64,000 nt of DNA from Waltergamsia citrina (taxonomy: Eukaryota; Ascomycota; Sordariomycetes; Hypocreales; Bionectriaceae). The position numbers and the translations under genes were made by a program. The DNA lies in the NCBI GenBank assembly GCA_022814615.1, contig JAKLNE010000067.1, positions 100,450 through 164,449 of the forward strand. The letters run 5' to 3'. Below the pieces are notes generated by a model. It made no database searches. It was not told the DNA's origin and saw only the letters and a list, made by a program, of their open reading frames with translations. Numbering within the stretch: the stretch's first letter is position 1; every line of letters begins with the position of its first letter. Below, in pieces: positions 32,619-43,700 of the stretch.

Positions 32619-35000
32619 ATGGCCGAGACTTCAACACGGTGCCACTTATTGGTCGAGCCATATTGTCTATTGTGCAGGCAGGATGTCAAGTTGATCGAGG
32701 CTAGGGACGTTCGGCGAGGAGCAAAGGCGCCTGAACTTTGGGAGGAAGAGGTCCTTTGCTGTTAGATTACTTAATTGCCTTCTTCTTCGTTACTATTGGA
32801 TGATACACTAACCTCTTATCATTGCTTTAATCTAGTCTTTAGTATCCCAGCCTCTGGCGCAGAGCCGGGCCGAAACCACATGTTTCGGTTTCGAACTGAG
32901 ATTGACGGTGACATGTCTGTTAATGCTATCTACAACAAGAACATCAGTGATATCCTACTCCGTAGGAATACTATTATCTGTTATGGATGCGGTGAGTGTT
33001 GTTTAGAGAACACAGCTAACCTCGTCCACATCCCTTGCTACCAGCTCGCGACAGCCAGACTTGGTCGTGTCTCGACACAATTTCTATGCAATTTAGCATG
33101 GTTACTACGCCCAATAGTATCCTGGCGTATGGCTCGAAGATTCATAGGCGGAAGGATATGTCTCTCGAAACTTCCTGAATCTGGCATCTCGGCTTCAACA
33201 CAAGCAGGATGGGCCGTACACGCAACGCTAGAGAAGCTCCCGGTTGAGCTGCAGGATATGGTATGCAAAATGATCCCATTAGGACCATTCCAATCGCTTG
33301 TGTTTGCCCTCGACACACTAGCTTGGATTGAAAAGGAAAGGCTATGGTCAAAACAAATACCTATCCAACGATCGTTGTCAACTGAACTGCTGTTTAGTCC
33401 AGCTTCGTCTTTCAATAGTTTGCAGGCGTCTGTGACCGATATTCTTGGGGAATCATGCTTATCGATGCTGAGTGCAGACTCTGATGCAGCAGATAATCAG
33501 ATTGCTGTATTAGACCGACCTATTGAAGGCTTGCAGTATTCGCTTGGTACCTACGGAGTGCTAGCAGTACGAATTCATTACCAAGATGGGTCTGCTTCAC
33601 CCTGGCTGGGCGAACATCAGGGGAAGTGGATGAAGTTCATTCGAGTCAAAAGCCTTGAAAAGCTTCAGATCCAGTCCGATGTAAGTAATAACTCAAGATA
33701 TTCATCATCACCTTTCCTCCCTCCTCGTGATTACTTACTACTTATTGCAGGGCTATAAGATTTTATCTCTAGAGTGTCGACCTGATAAGACAACGGGAGA
33801 GAATTCATTACCTGATACTACTACTACGAGTATGCATGAGACAGTGCAGATTATCTGGGATCATGATATGGGATCGCTTGCGGACTATAGCTGCTCTCTC
33901 ATCGACGTATCAATGCATGAAGACAGCGTAAGAGGCAATCTCAAATCGAGATTCGCCCAATACTTAGCGTTTCCAAAGGGTACTAGAAGCAAGAATGCCT
34001 TCACCCTACATTGCAACTCGAGCGGAATCAGCTGCATACAGATCAACGGTGATGATTCACTACAGCTTGGCTCGCCTACGAGAAGCTCCATTCCTATTAC
34101 CTTTTATTTGCGCCCGTTCGAGGAGATCGACTCGGTGTACTCGGTGGTCCGACGCTCCAGTGAGGTTATGTTTTGCCAAGGACCATACCTTCTTGTAAGT
34201 CATCTTCCACCTGATCTTCAGAACGTGTCAAGCCTCTAAAACCAGCAATCTAAGGTACGGACTTCTCTCGACCGATGCTTGTATTATGGTCCATATATCA
34301 TGCCGTCTTGGGACCCAACGGCGGGCTACGTGTCTGCGTTTGGTGATAAATGCACACGTCGTGCTGTCGGCATCTTTATTGACCCGGCTGCGCAAAACAC
34401 CGAGTTTCAGACACGTATAGGTGTGGTTCAGGAAACAAGGCAGCGGACTATGACACAGCCGGTAACGCTATCCATGCCGACCGTCCAATCCTTAGAGGAT
34501 AATTCGTTCTGCTCACGCTATTGGCGACAAGCGTTTTTTTACCAAAGTAACGTTCTACGGCGCACAAGAGCTACATATACAGAAAGAGGGCGATCGCTGT
34601 ACTGGAATCCTCGCAGACTTCCACGATGGAAGGGTGGATATCCTTGGGCGTTGGGACCCTGCCAAGCCAACATCTATTTCCACTCTATATCAGTCGGTAG
34701 ATGCTCAACCTCTACGATCTATCACTTTTGTCTTCTCTAGCGACTACCCTCATGAATCATATGTACGGGAAATCTTCGTGAACAGCAATGAGGCGACTTG
34801 GCCCTGTTTCAAATGGGACATGCTTAACACGGTACGTACAGACTGCTAGATCTTTCAACCACGCCATTAATGCTAACCCGGGCAATGAGGAACTTGTTTG
34901 GTACTTCACAAAGTTTTATGATATGCTTCAGTATTGGAATGGTGCAGACATTAATGTCGAACCAACAAGTGACAGCCTGCCGTATAGAGAGGTAGAATGA
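32619..35000 (+). pseudogene. F-box-like protein with single-base frameshift
   Basis: This belongs, by layout, to a lineage-specific fungal family I cannot name. Proposed exons are 32619-32760, 32836-33680, 33751-34194, 34255-34831 and 34890-35000; splice signals are good, except the weaker first donor GTTAGA. The start MAETSTRCHLLVEPYCLLC has paired Cys, followed later by IICYGC and VHIPCYQLA. LEKLPVELQDMVCKMIP is F-box-like. Then comes GVLAVRIHYQDGS-PWLGEHQGKW, a beta-rich region. In exon 4 the frame must change at a run of seven T (34534-34540): upstream reads CSRYWRQAFF, downstream FFTKVTFYGAQELHIQ and GILADFHDGRVDILGRWDP. Six T would keep the frame. All else looks intact, so this is either a recent break or a homopolymer error. 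The start exon is less certain than the rest. Confidence 0.6.
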
Positions 35001-35432
35001 TGATTAATGAGAAGGGATTCACCGTGTACGGCCGTATACCGCAATATAGTAGGGGCTAGCAATTTCGACAGAAAGGTCGAACCAGGATTCAATTTTATCC
35101 GTTTTTCGCAGGACTGGCCGAGGATATAAACCGCCCCACGATCGCGCTTGTCCCACAGATCTCTCATCGTTTGAAGCGTAGCCAGAATGTGAGCATAGAT
35201 TAGACTCTAAGTTGTTGAAGTGTCTGAAACATTATATCTTCGGAGAGCTTTGAACACTTCCTTCTGTAGTATGCAATGAATGAAGCACGATCCTCGATCC
35301 CTAACTAGATCTTGTATTTTATCGATGCAATCCGCACTCATACCATGCGTGACAAAGAGTATGCAAATTTTCTTTTCCACTTTCCTTTTCATTTTCCCAA
35401 GCACCTTAATGGAAATACCACTCTAGACAAGC
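35001..35432. other. intergenic, convergent 3' ends
   Basis: This spacer lies between the convergent F-box-like gene and homocitrate synthase gene. No coding region is supported; it should contain both 3' UTRs. Confidence 0.5.
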
Positions 35433-38161
35433 TCATGGGTTGTCAGCCACAACCTTCTGCAAACCTAAGTGGTATGATCTGATTATAGAATCCGTGTCAT
35501 CGATCGCCAAGGGGCGAACTACAAAGTTATCAGTTTGATAGATCAACAAGTCACACTCATATAACTTACTATCAGCTAGTTGCTTTATCTTCTGGGTCCT
35601 GGATGCTATTGTCAGCACTCTCCGTTGACACGAAACATCACTATCGGGAATCCGTACACTTCTTTGACCTATCACATAAAAATTAGTAAAAGAACACCTA
35701 AAACTCAAGCCAATGTTCTTGGAACTCACCTGATCGTCTGTCATATCCCCACCTAGGCCTAGTTGTTCTACACGACTCTTCACAGCGTTCCAACCAGTGA
35801 TTCTCGAGCTAATCGAGATATAACGCGTCACTGAAAACATGCGTTAGCTTCAAAGTGGATAGGAGGGATATAAGCGTAGACCTACATCCGAAGTCGTTCG
35901 GATCAATGATTTCGTAGGTAGAGGGGTTAGCAAGAATAGCTGCATCAGTTAGCACTGAATTTGAAGTGACTGCAATCTTTTCAACATACCCTTGGCGTGG
36001 ATACCAGCCTTGTGTGTGCTAGATGGGTGTTAGCTAGAACGATTTTCAACTACACTTCATCGAATGATGGAGAACGCACAATGCCTAAGTAAAAGTTAGC
36101 GAGAACAGCAGCAGATTGAGTATGGTTAACTGAAGAAAAAGGAAGACCCAGAAGAGTGATTGTGATTATAGAAAGGGGGGCGGAAGATGAAATGCGAATG
36201 CATCGAATGTATGTCGACTCGCGCGGGGAATAACCTACACAGTAGCCCGTCACAGGCGAGTTGAACTGAGAAGGAGTTAGCTAAACATATTTAAGAGCTC
36301 GAAAATCTCACTATGCTTACCGGAATGTTGATCTGGACGGCAGCGGCAACCAGTTCTTCCAAATCCTTCAAAGCTTTGAGATTATACTTCGACTTAACGT
36401 ATTCAGGGGCTGATACAATCATGCGCGCCATGAAAGCACCCCTTTTTTTCACACCAGGATTAGCAACTTTCTTATTTCGAAACACTCAGTTCCTGTGTAT
36501 GCTTACAATGGAGTAATGCCGTTTCTTTCTCCAATTCCAAGCACACCTAAGATGCCGTTAGAATCAACAGACGTGGAAAACAAAGAGAGATATGTCTTAC
36601 TCGTGTCCACGTGTGTACAACCGGCTTCAAGTGCAGTATGCGCATTTGCCACGGCGCAGCCTGTATCATCGTGGAAATGAACCTCTTCTCAATGTTAGTC
36701 GGCAGAATCTCATTGAGTACGCGAGGGTAGCCTTTAGGTTTCCGGATACACAGCCGCTGGTGGAACGGCACGCCAGTTTCCAGCGATTGTCTGATATCGC
36801 CAATTTGCTAGAGACGAGGAACATCTGACAATTGCTCGCACACCTGTGCAACGCGAAGCTCATGTAACTGGGCTAGAGCCCCGGATGACCTGAAGGCTGC
36901 CAACGCGCAGTTGAGGGGATGGGATAGGAGATGGTGATGGGGAACTTGCCGATATCAGACTGGACCACTCCTAGATAATCGAATTAGATGAGTCTTTGAA
37001 CACATTCAAGAACATTCGCAAACTCGCCTCTCAAGGTCCTGATCAAATCATAGACCATCCTGGGCGTAGCGCCGCCGACTGTGTCAGCCACCCCGCTTAA
37101 CGTTGTCAGCGTATCAAATCCTCGTGAAGGTGAGAGATAGGAGTTAAATACACTCGGTTAACACCCGCTTTGTCGCAGGCTTGATAGAGATGGAGTATAT
37201 CAACGAGATCGCTCCTAAAACTGTCCTCACTGGAGAATCGGACCTCGATGCCTTGGCTTTTAACGTATTCAATGACTTCAAGAGCAGTAGCTTTTATCAT
37301 TTCCATGCTTTTCCCGTGGCTGTAATCTCGTAGGAAGCTTGAAGTTCCGATGACCTAAAGTAAGATGAGCATCTGAACTATCGAGGAGGATTGAACGAGG
37401 CTCACAAGATCAACTCCATCCACGCCGCACTCGACTGCCTTCTTCGCATCTTCCATATTACACCGGACATGGGTGAGGATTTTGGCCTAGAGAAGACTTT
37501 ACGGTTAGTCTGAACTACCCTCATTGCTGGCGACTAAGGTCCTGCTGTTGAATAGCAGCTCCCCAGAGAACAGTTCGGTGGGGCATATAGAAGCAAACCT
37601 TGAGACCAAGTTGACAGATAGCCTTGCAGTCGTTGTAGGAGCCGACTGAACTGACTGGGCTTGTAAGTTCGATGTAATCTACGCCGAAATTATCACCACA
37701 CGGATGTTTTAGTAGCTAGTTCGTCGGTTATTGTCTTGCCCTGTACTCACAGTGCTTTGGCGATCTGAATCTTGGTTTTCGTGTCAAAGAAAGCATTGGC
37801 GAACTAGCGATTGAAGTAAGCGTCCTGGTAATCCAAGGCTTAAAAGTGTACTAGGATAGAGAGAACGTAAACGCACCTGCTCTCCTTCCCTTAATGTGCT
37901 CTCTAAGATTAGAGGTCAGCGAATGTAACATAGCATGGGAGAGAGAAGTCGTGTTCCTGTACCAATGATTTTGAATTTGTTGACATTGGAAATGAAACTC
38001 TGAACAGCCTGAGTTTCGTAAGGCGAGGGCTTGCGATTGCCATTGCTCTGAGCAAGGGGAGTGTTATTGTTTGTCGATGTTGACAGAGGAGCATCGTTGG
38101 TTGTCGGGTTCGCGGCAGCTGGGCTGCTGCCAGCCGCATCTCCGTTGCAGGTACCGCACAT
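35433..38161 (-). CDS. Homocitrate synthase, 19 exons with microexons
   Basis: This condenses acetyl-CoA and 2-oxoglutarate to homocitrate, the first step of fungal lysine synthesis (LYS20/21 type). Exons on the minus strand: 37963-38161, 37877-37902, 37751-37803, 37599-37695, 37406-37486, 37152-37354, 37028-37095, 36950-36970, 36601-36684, 36507-36546, 36321-36441, 36239-36265, 36080-36084, 35990-36018, 35886-35939, 35730-35830, 35658-35668, 35570-35598, 35433-35518; total 1335 nt, 444 residues. Family motifs: IIESTLREGEQFANAFFDT, EVRFSSEDSFRSDLVDI, ADTVGGATPR, HFHDDTGCAVANAH, LGIGERNG, CAFTHKAGIHAKAILANPST, SRITGWNAVKSR. One exon is 5 nt and another 11 nt. Two introns look GC-AG (36971-37027 and 36685-36949) and one appears to end GG (37696-37750). 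Every junction is in frame. Identity is firm; function depends on the odd intron being spliced. Confidence 0.9.
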
Positions 38162-39831
38162 GATGATGATGACTGACTCTGATTCTCATGGAGGTCAATT
38201 GATATCGTTTCGTCGTAGCAGTCGATCCCGTCGTCTTTTGAAGATTCAAGAATGAGAGAGAATAGTAGAAAAAAAGGACCCCGCAGCGTGAGTCAAAGCC
38301 GACATCGGCACGTGGTTGATGTTGGAGAAGATTGAAAGAAGATCAAACAAACCCCACGAGATGAGTCAAAATCCAAGCCAGGCCAGGGTCGCGTCTGGTC
38401 TAATTTAGAGATTGGGAAAGGGGCATAAATAAACCCTGTAGACTTGGTTGAGTGTAGTTCTATAGTTATAGTTTAGTTTCCCGCAGTCGCAGGCACACGC
38501 TGCACTGTCACGGAAAAAGCAGGGAAGCTCATTGGCTGTACACTATATTTCGGGGAAAAAAGAGTAACAAAGTACGTAATCTTTCCTAACAAGTTGTAAG
38601 AGCTATGAGCACAGCAAGGATGTTCCAGTGGCAGGTGGTTGACTAGACGCAAGTCAGAGGCGACTAACTAACTCCCAGCCAGCGTAGCGGGGAAGGGGAG
38701 AAAGCCATCTGCTAACTAGCACGGCATCCTGGGAAAACTCCACTGATGGACCAAAGTATGATGAGAGCCGGGACAGAAAGAAGAAGAAAAAAGAAAGGGG
38801 GAAAAAAAAGCGTAAGTTCACGAAAAGCTCTTGTCCTTTACATCGAATCGAAACGCGGGACAAATAATCATTCGGTCACAAGATGGCGAAACTCACTCCC
38901 GATAATCTAGGAGGCATCCAATTTGTAACACTCTAAGAGCCTAAAACTTATGCGTTGTTGTGTACGACAAAAAGCAGAAATTATTGCGACTCGACATTAG
39001 GTCTTACTCTTCTCCTACAGATCGGAATGCTGGCATAGAAGCTTTCTGCAAGTCTACCTGGGAGCGCTGGGGTGTAAATGAGTACTCAGTGCTTATGGTT
39101 GAGTGTCTGCTGGGTTTGGAGTCGCATAACACTGGTATTAAGATGACAAAGACACGAGCGATGCCAAACTTGGTGTTGATGATTGACATATTTGGATTTC
39201 ATGCAGCGTCTATGCGGACGGCATTTGGAGCAGGGCGGAGTAGCTGACAAGGCGGAGTAAATAAGAAGAGGGGGGGGGGGTGTAATTTTGCATCGTGAGG
39301 CGCCCCCCCTTCTCCACCATCGCAGCCTTAAGAACCCTGAATGAGGCAACCCCAGTCATTTTTGGCTGTATGTGGCAAGGTAGGCTGCCGATCTGTGTCT
39401 ATGTTTGGTTGCCGATCTGTGCCCATGTTTGGTTACCGACAGATAGCGTATACCAGTGGAAGTATGAAAAAGAGGGATTTGGTGCTACGTATTCAGTGGG
39501 AGTGATGGATCAAAGAGGTTAACCACTTATGGCCGCACTTCTGCCTGGCGGATGCCTTGTTGGGGGCCAAATCAGAGAGATCAGTATCCGCTTGGATGCT
39601 CTTCTGAAGGACAAAGTACAAAGCTGGTCGCGTGGAGAAGATTAGTAGTAGTACAACATGCTCGTCCTCGCCTATATAAAGAAGGTCTTTTCCCGTAAAG
39701 CAAGGAACATAAAAACATACTGCTCAATCTTCCCATATTCACCAAAGAGAACACTTGCCTATCTATCATTATCAGACCGAAGGCCTTGCTTGTACAGCTA
39801 AAACCTGAATTCACCTTACACAAACCCTACA
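38162..39831. other. intergenic, divergent promoters
   Basis: This region separates the divergent homocitrate synthase and AAA ATPase genes. It contains a poly-G run near 39271-39280 and no supportable coding sequence. The frame 38960-39247 has no recognised motif. Confidence 0.5.
39673..39680 (+). promoter_or_regulatory. TATA box of the AAA ATPase gene
   Basis: TATATAAA lies about 150 bp before the ATG at 39832. A pyrimidine- and A-rich leader follows it, which fits a transcription start near 39700. Confidence 0.55.
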
Positions 39832-41479
39832 ATGACTGACACCACCAATCAAGTTGTGGACGCTGCTATGGCCTCCAAAGCCGTAACTGCTCATGCGTCG
39901 GCGCAGAGGCTCGACACTCGCACCGTCATGACCCGCGCTCTAAAAAATATATACCCAGATCTTCATCTCACTGCTACTCCGCAGACTTCGGTTGATTTTC
40001 TAGGCTTTGCCAACGCGGGCTACGCGACTGCTACCCCCCTTGATCCTGACACCAAGCTTTCGACATGGGAAGTCAAGGGGGCATCGCGCATGCCAGGCTT
40101 TGCCTTCTTCGATTTCGGGTTCCGCGACGAACCTTCTCTTGAGAAGAAGAAGAAAGGTGGTGCAGAGATCACTGAGACTTTGCAGTACGGGGCTTTCTCC
40201 TACGAGTGGAGAGGATGCAAGTTCATTGTTTTCACAGTTGAAGGAATGGTGGGCATGGCGTGTCGGCCAGACGTCACCAACTACATTCTCTGCGAAGGAT
40301 CTAATGGAGACAAAACGGAGTGCGATGAGGGAAAATGCAAGGCCCATGAACTTATGGCAAATGTCGCTGAGTGGATGATGCAGCCTGGAAAGGCGGTCAT
40401 GGTGTTTGACGAGGGCAGGTGGAAGAAGGATAAGAATCTGTGGCAGGTGACACAGTCGGCTGATTGGGACAAGGTGGTGTTGAAGGAGGAGAAGAAAGCC
40501 GGTCTTCGAGATGACGTTGAAGGCTTTTTCGACTCGGAGGAGCTCTACAAAGGCTTCGCAGTTCCGTGGAAGGTAAGTTCTCTATTAAGCTTCTCAGCTC
40601 CTAATAGGAAAATTCAGTCTGACTCTTGTCCTAGCGTGGCACAATCTTCCATGGCCCACCCGGCAACGGGAAGACTCTTTGCATCCAGTCGTTGATGAAG
40701 TCACTTTCAAACAGAGCCGAGCCAATCCCTACGCTCTACGTCAAGACATTTGTCGCTGAAAGGGGACCACAATGGTCTGTCTCGCAGATCTTCAGCCGTG
40801 CGCGTGCTACGGCGCCCTGCCTGCTTGTTTTCGAAGATATAGACAGCATGGTCACCGAAAAGCTACGCAGCTACTTTTTGAACGAGGTAGACGGGCTCGA
40901 AAGCAACAGTGGAATTTACATGCTTGGAACGACCAACCATTGTAAGTTGTCACCTTCATACGTACACAGTACTGTTGAGTAGTCCGTACTAACAGCTTCA
41001 CAGTGGAACGCCTCGATCCAGCTCTGGCCAATCGCCCTAGCCGCTTTGATAGAAAAGTGCAGTTCGAAGTGCCTTCTCACTTTGAGCGAGTCGAGTACGC
41101 AAAGCAGTGGAGGAGCAAGGTTGCCAGCATCAGCGATGACGAATTCTCTGATGAGCTATGCGCGGCCGTTGCTGATATAACTGATGGTTTCAGCTTTGCC
41201 TATCTGAAGGAGCTGTTCCTGGCTACACTCTTGGGCATTGCGCGTGAGAACTCGGCTGTCAGTAACGGAACGACTGAAGCTTTGGTTCATGCTGATCAGG
41301 ATGGCAATGATCCAGCTGAAGAAAGTCACCCTGAGCTGGGAAAGACGATCATGTGGCCTAAGATCAGGGCGCAAGTTCAGATTCTCCGCGCCGCCATGAA
41401 ATCTGCCGAATCTAAGGAGAAAAAGAAGGTGAAGAAGAATGACCAGAGCGACGAGAGTGACGATGATCCTTTTTACTAA
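39832..41479 (+). CDS. AAA ATPase, BCS1/katanin-like core, function unknown
   Basis: An AAA+ ATPase of 507 residues; exons 39832-40572, 40635-40941 and 41004-41479, all in frame. The N-terminal half (about residues 1-245) matches no domain I can name and includes a cysteine-containing stretch (NGDKTECDEGKC). Walker A is GPPGNGKT at residues 254-261; Walker B is LLVFEDID at 310-317. The sensor/second-region part includes GTTNH and LDPALANRPSRFDRKVQFEV with Arg residues at the arginine-finger position. The lid (about YLKELFLATLLG) and a Lys/Asp-rich tail (KEKKKVKKNDQSDESDDD) follow. Such genes are abundant in fungal accessory regions, often of unknown role. It lacks a BCS1 transmembrane N-terminus, so mitochondrial import is not implied. 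Confidence 0.88.
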
Positions 41480-42138
41480 AGTACTCCGATATCCTTCTAG
41501 TCAGGAGACCTGTCGCTCATGGAAAGCCTAGCTTTGCTTCAAGGCACGCAAGATAAGGCCTTTTCACCTCCAGTTGTTCCATAGAATTGAACAGAGGCAC
41601 TATCTAGTGAGGAATATACAAGATATCTCCCAGTAGTCTTTGATGAACAATAAATGATGGGCAAGGTCCAAAACAGGGGTGTTTTTTTCGCCACCAGACT
41701 GCCTTGCAAGCTTGCAGGCTGTCGTTTCTTTTGTCCTGGCTCCTACATTCCAGCCGTCTTATAGAGCTATAAATCAGAACCCTGAGACCGCTGGCGGATA
41801 GGTTGTCACACGATAGTAAAAGGTGCTACTAACAGGTGGGGAGTCCGAAGTAGCTTCACAACGATAGCGGAAGGAAATCCTACGACGTTGCCTCAAAGTG
41901 CAACATGCATTTCATCCAAGCATCTCGAAGATTTACGAGCGGGTACGTATATGACTTAGAGGGGACGCAGTTATTGTCTAATTCTTATGATTGAGAATAT
42001 TTCAATCTTACACCTGTCAGGGTTGGTAGCACCCAAATCCGGTAAGCCTTTCTGTCACTCTTAACCCTAGACTGTTTGCATGACTACTTTTTCATCAACC
42101 GTACAAAACTATCCCCCTTCACCAACCACGATTCTCAG
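41480..42138. other. intergenic, no gene supported
   Basis: This spacer carries the 3' UTR of the AAA ATPase gene and the promoter of the F-box gene. I see nothing else in it. Confidence 0.5.
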
Positions 42139-43527
42139 ATGATGACCTTATTACCGGACTTGCCCACGGAAATCTTGGATCTTATCCTCAACCGACTGTC
42201 GACTGCGGAGTTTTGCGCCCTTTGTCAAGTCAGCAGAGGTTTTCATCGCTTCGCAGAGCCTCGCCTATATTCCAAAGTAGACTGGACGTGGCATTTCGGA
42301 TGGGACCGATTACTCAATCCCCCGTTCCCTATAAACCTCGACGTGCCTCCCTTGGTCCCGTTTCTTCGCACCATCACGCGTCGTCCTTCTCTGGCAGCCT
42401 TTGTCCAGACCGTCAAGCTCCGCGGTGATAACCTCAGCCGAACCCCGCATCATTTCCGTGATCGCCATCCATGTGTTTCGCTTCGAGGGTTTGATGTGAG
42501 CGAGGTAGCCAGGCTGATAGACCATAATGGTGTCCCCGATCGCGACCGATGGATTCAGGAGCTGCGAAGAGGCACCGTAGACGCCTTTGTCGCACTACTA
42601 CTTGCTCAGGTCCCGAATCTCAAATCGCTTAGATTGGACGAGAACTTCTTGCGCGATGGCGACCTCACCGCTATGGTACTGCGATCATCAACTTTTTGTA
42701 ATGCCGCGTCTACCCCAATATTCCCCTTCCCGTCGGCCGGGCTGTCACGCCTTGAGGATGTCCGCCTAAACCTATCTCTTGACCATCGATACCGCAACAA
42801 CTCGCGCAACACAGCGGACATGCTCTCCATGTTCTATCTTCCCTCTGCACGGCATCTCTCCCTCTCCATCGACAACCCGGTTGTCTTCTCCTGGCCGATT
42901 CCGTCGCGGCCTAATCCCGTCGCACTCACGTCACTCGACCTCAGTATGCTCGGCGCCGAGCACTTAGGCCATGTCCTCTCGGTTACCAAAAACCTACGGA
43001 CGCTGCGGTGGGATTGGCTCGCTTGCTCTAGAGATGATGAGGATGCGTCGGTGCTTGACTCCGACACTGTCACGCTTAATCTTGATACAATCATGGCGGC
43101 GCTATGGCACGTCCGGACGACACTCACAGATCTTAGCATTTCGGCTCACTGGTACAACGGAGGGCACCAATGGATCGACCACCCGGCCTTAGAGGTTCAG
43201 GGCTCATTGGGCCAGCTCGCCACGGGGTTTCCAATGCTGATAAGCCTCGAGGTGCCGCTTGTATTCCTAACGCGATCCAACCGACCGAAGGAGATGTACG
43301 CTATCGCGCCCAGTCTGCCACGAAACGTGGAGGCGTTGAAGATCTCTGCGAACGACGTGTCGCTGAGCGAAGACTGGGAGTATTCGGACGAAAATCTCGC
43401 GGACATCATCGAGGCATGGCTAAGCAACAGGTTGGCATCGACACCACAGCTACGTCATTTCTGCTTCGTCTGTGACGATGACTTGTTCGGCGAGGAGCTA
43501 AATGCTAGATTCAACCTTGAATTTTGA
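42139..43527 (+). CDS. F-box protein with leucine-rich-like C-terminus
   Basis: This is a single-exon protein of 462 residues. The ATG at 42139 (MMTLLPDLPTEIL) is chosen over the upstream in-frame ATG at 42076, because the F-box begins directly: LLPDLPTEILDLILNRLSTAEFC, with SRGFHRFAEPRLYSKV completing it. Such F-boxes bind Skp1 in SCF ubiquitin ligases. The remainder contains spaced leucine motifs (LKSLRLDENFL, LTSLDLSMLG, LRTLRWDW, NVEALKISANDV), suggesting irregular LRRs for substrate binding. The target is unknown. An extended start of 21 residues cannot be excluded. Confidence 0.85.
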   Translation: MMTLLPDLPTEILDLILNRLSTAEFCALCQVSRGFHRFAEPRLYSKVDWTWHFGWDRLLNPPFPINLDVPPLVPFLRTITRRPSLAAFVQTVKLRGDNLSRTPHHFRDRHPCVSLRGFDVSEVARLIDHNGVPDRDRWIQELRRGTVDAFVALLLAQVPNLKSLRLDENFLRDGDLTAMVLRSSTFCNAASTPIFPFPSAGLSRLEDVRLNLSLDHRYRNNSRNTADMLSMFYLPSARHLSLSIDNPVVFSWPIPSRPNPVALTSLDLSMLGAEHLGHVLSVTKNLRTLRWDWLACSRDDEDASVLDSDTVTLNLDTIMAALWHVRTTLTDLSISAHWYNGGHQWIDHPALEVQGSLGQLATGFPMLISLEVPLVFLTRSNRPKEMYAIAPSLPRNVEALKISANDVSLSEDWEYSDENLADIIEAWLSNRLASTPQLRHFCFVCDDDLFGEELNARFNLEF

Positions 43528-43700
43528 GTCAAGGACGGCGAGGGCTTTGGGGTAAGTGAACCCAATGCACAAGTTGAAGGGCTGTTTGTTCTAAAGCTGA
43601 TCTGAGAAACTTTGTTTATTGCTCCTGCGAAGGTAGCTGTCCTTATACAGAGAAAGATCTAGATCTTGCATCTCCCGCGAACTTCTAGTCTCTGCGTAGC

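Noticed and set aside
32982..33050. Good-looking GTGAGT..CTACCAG intron in the F-box-like gene
   Set aside because: Splicing it would shift to a frame that stops at about 33178, while the unspliced frame gives VHIPCYQLATARLG and continues.
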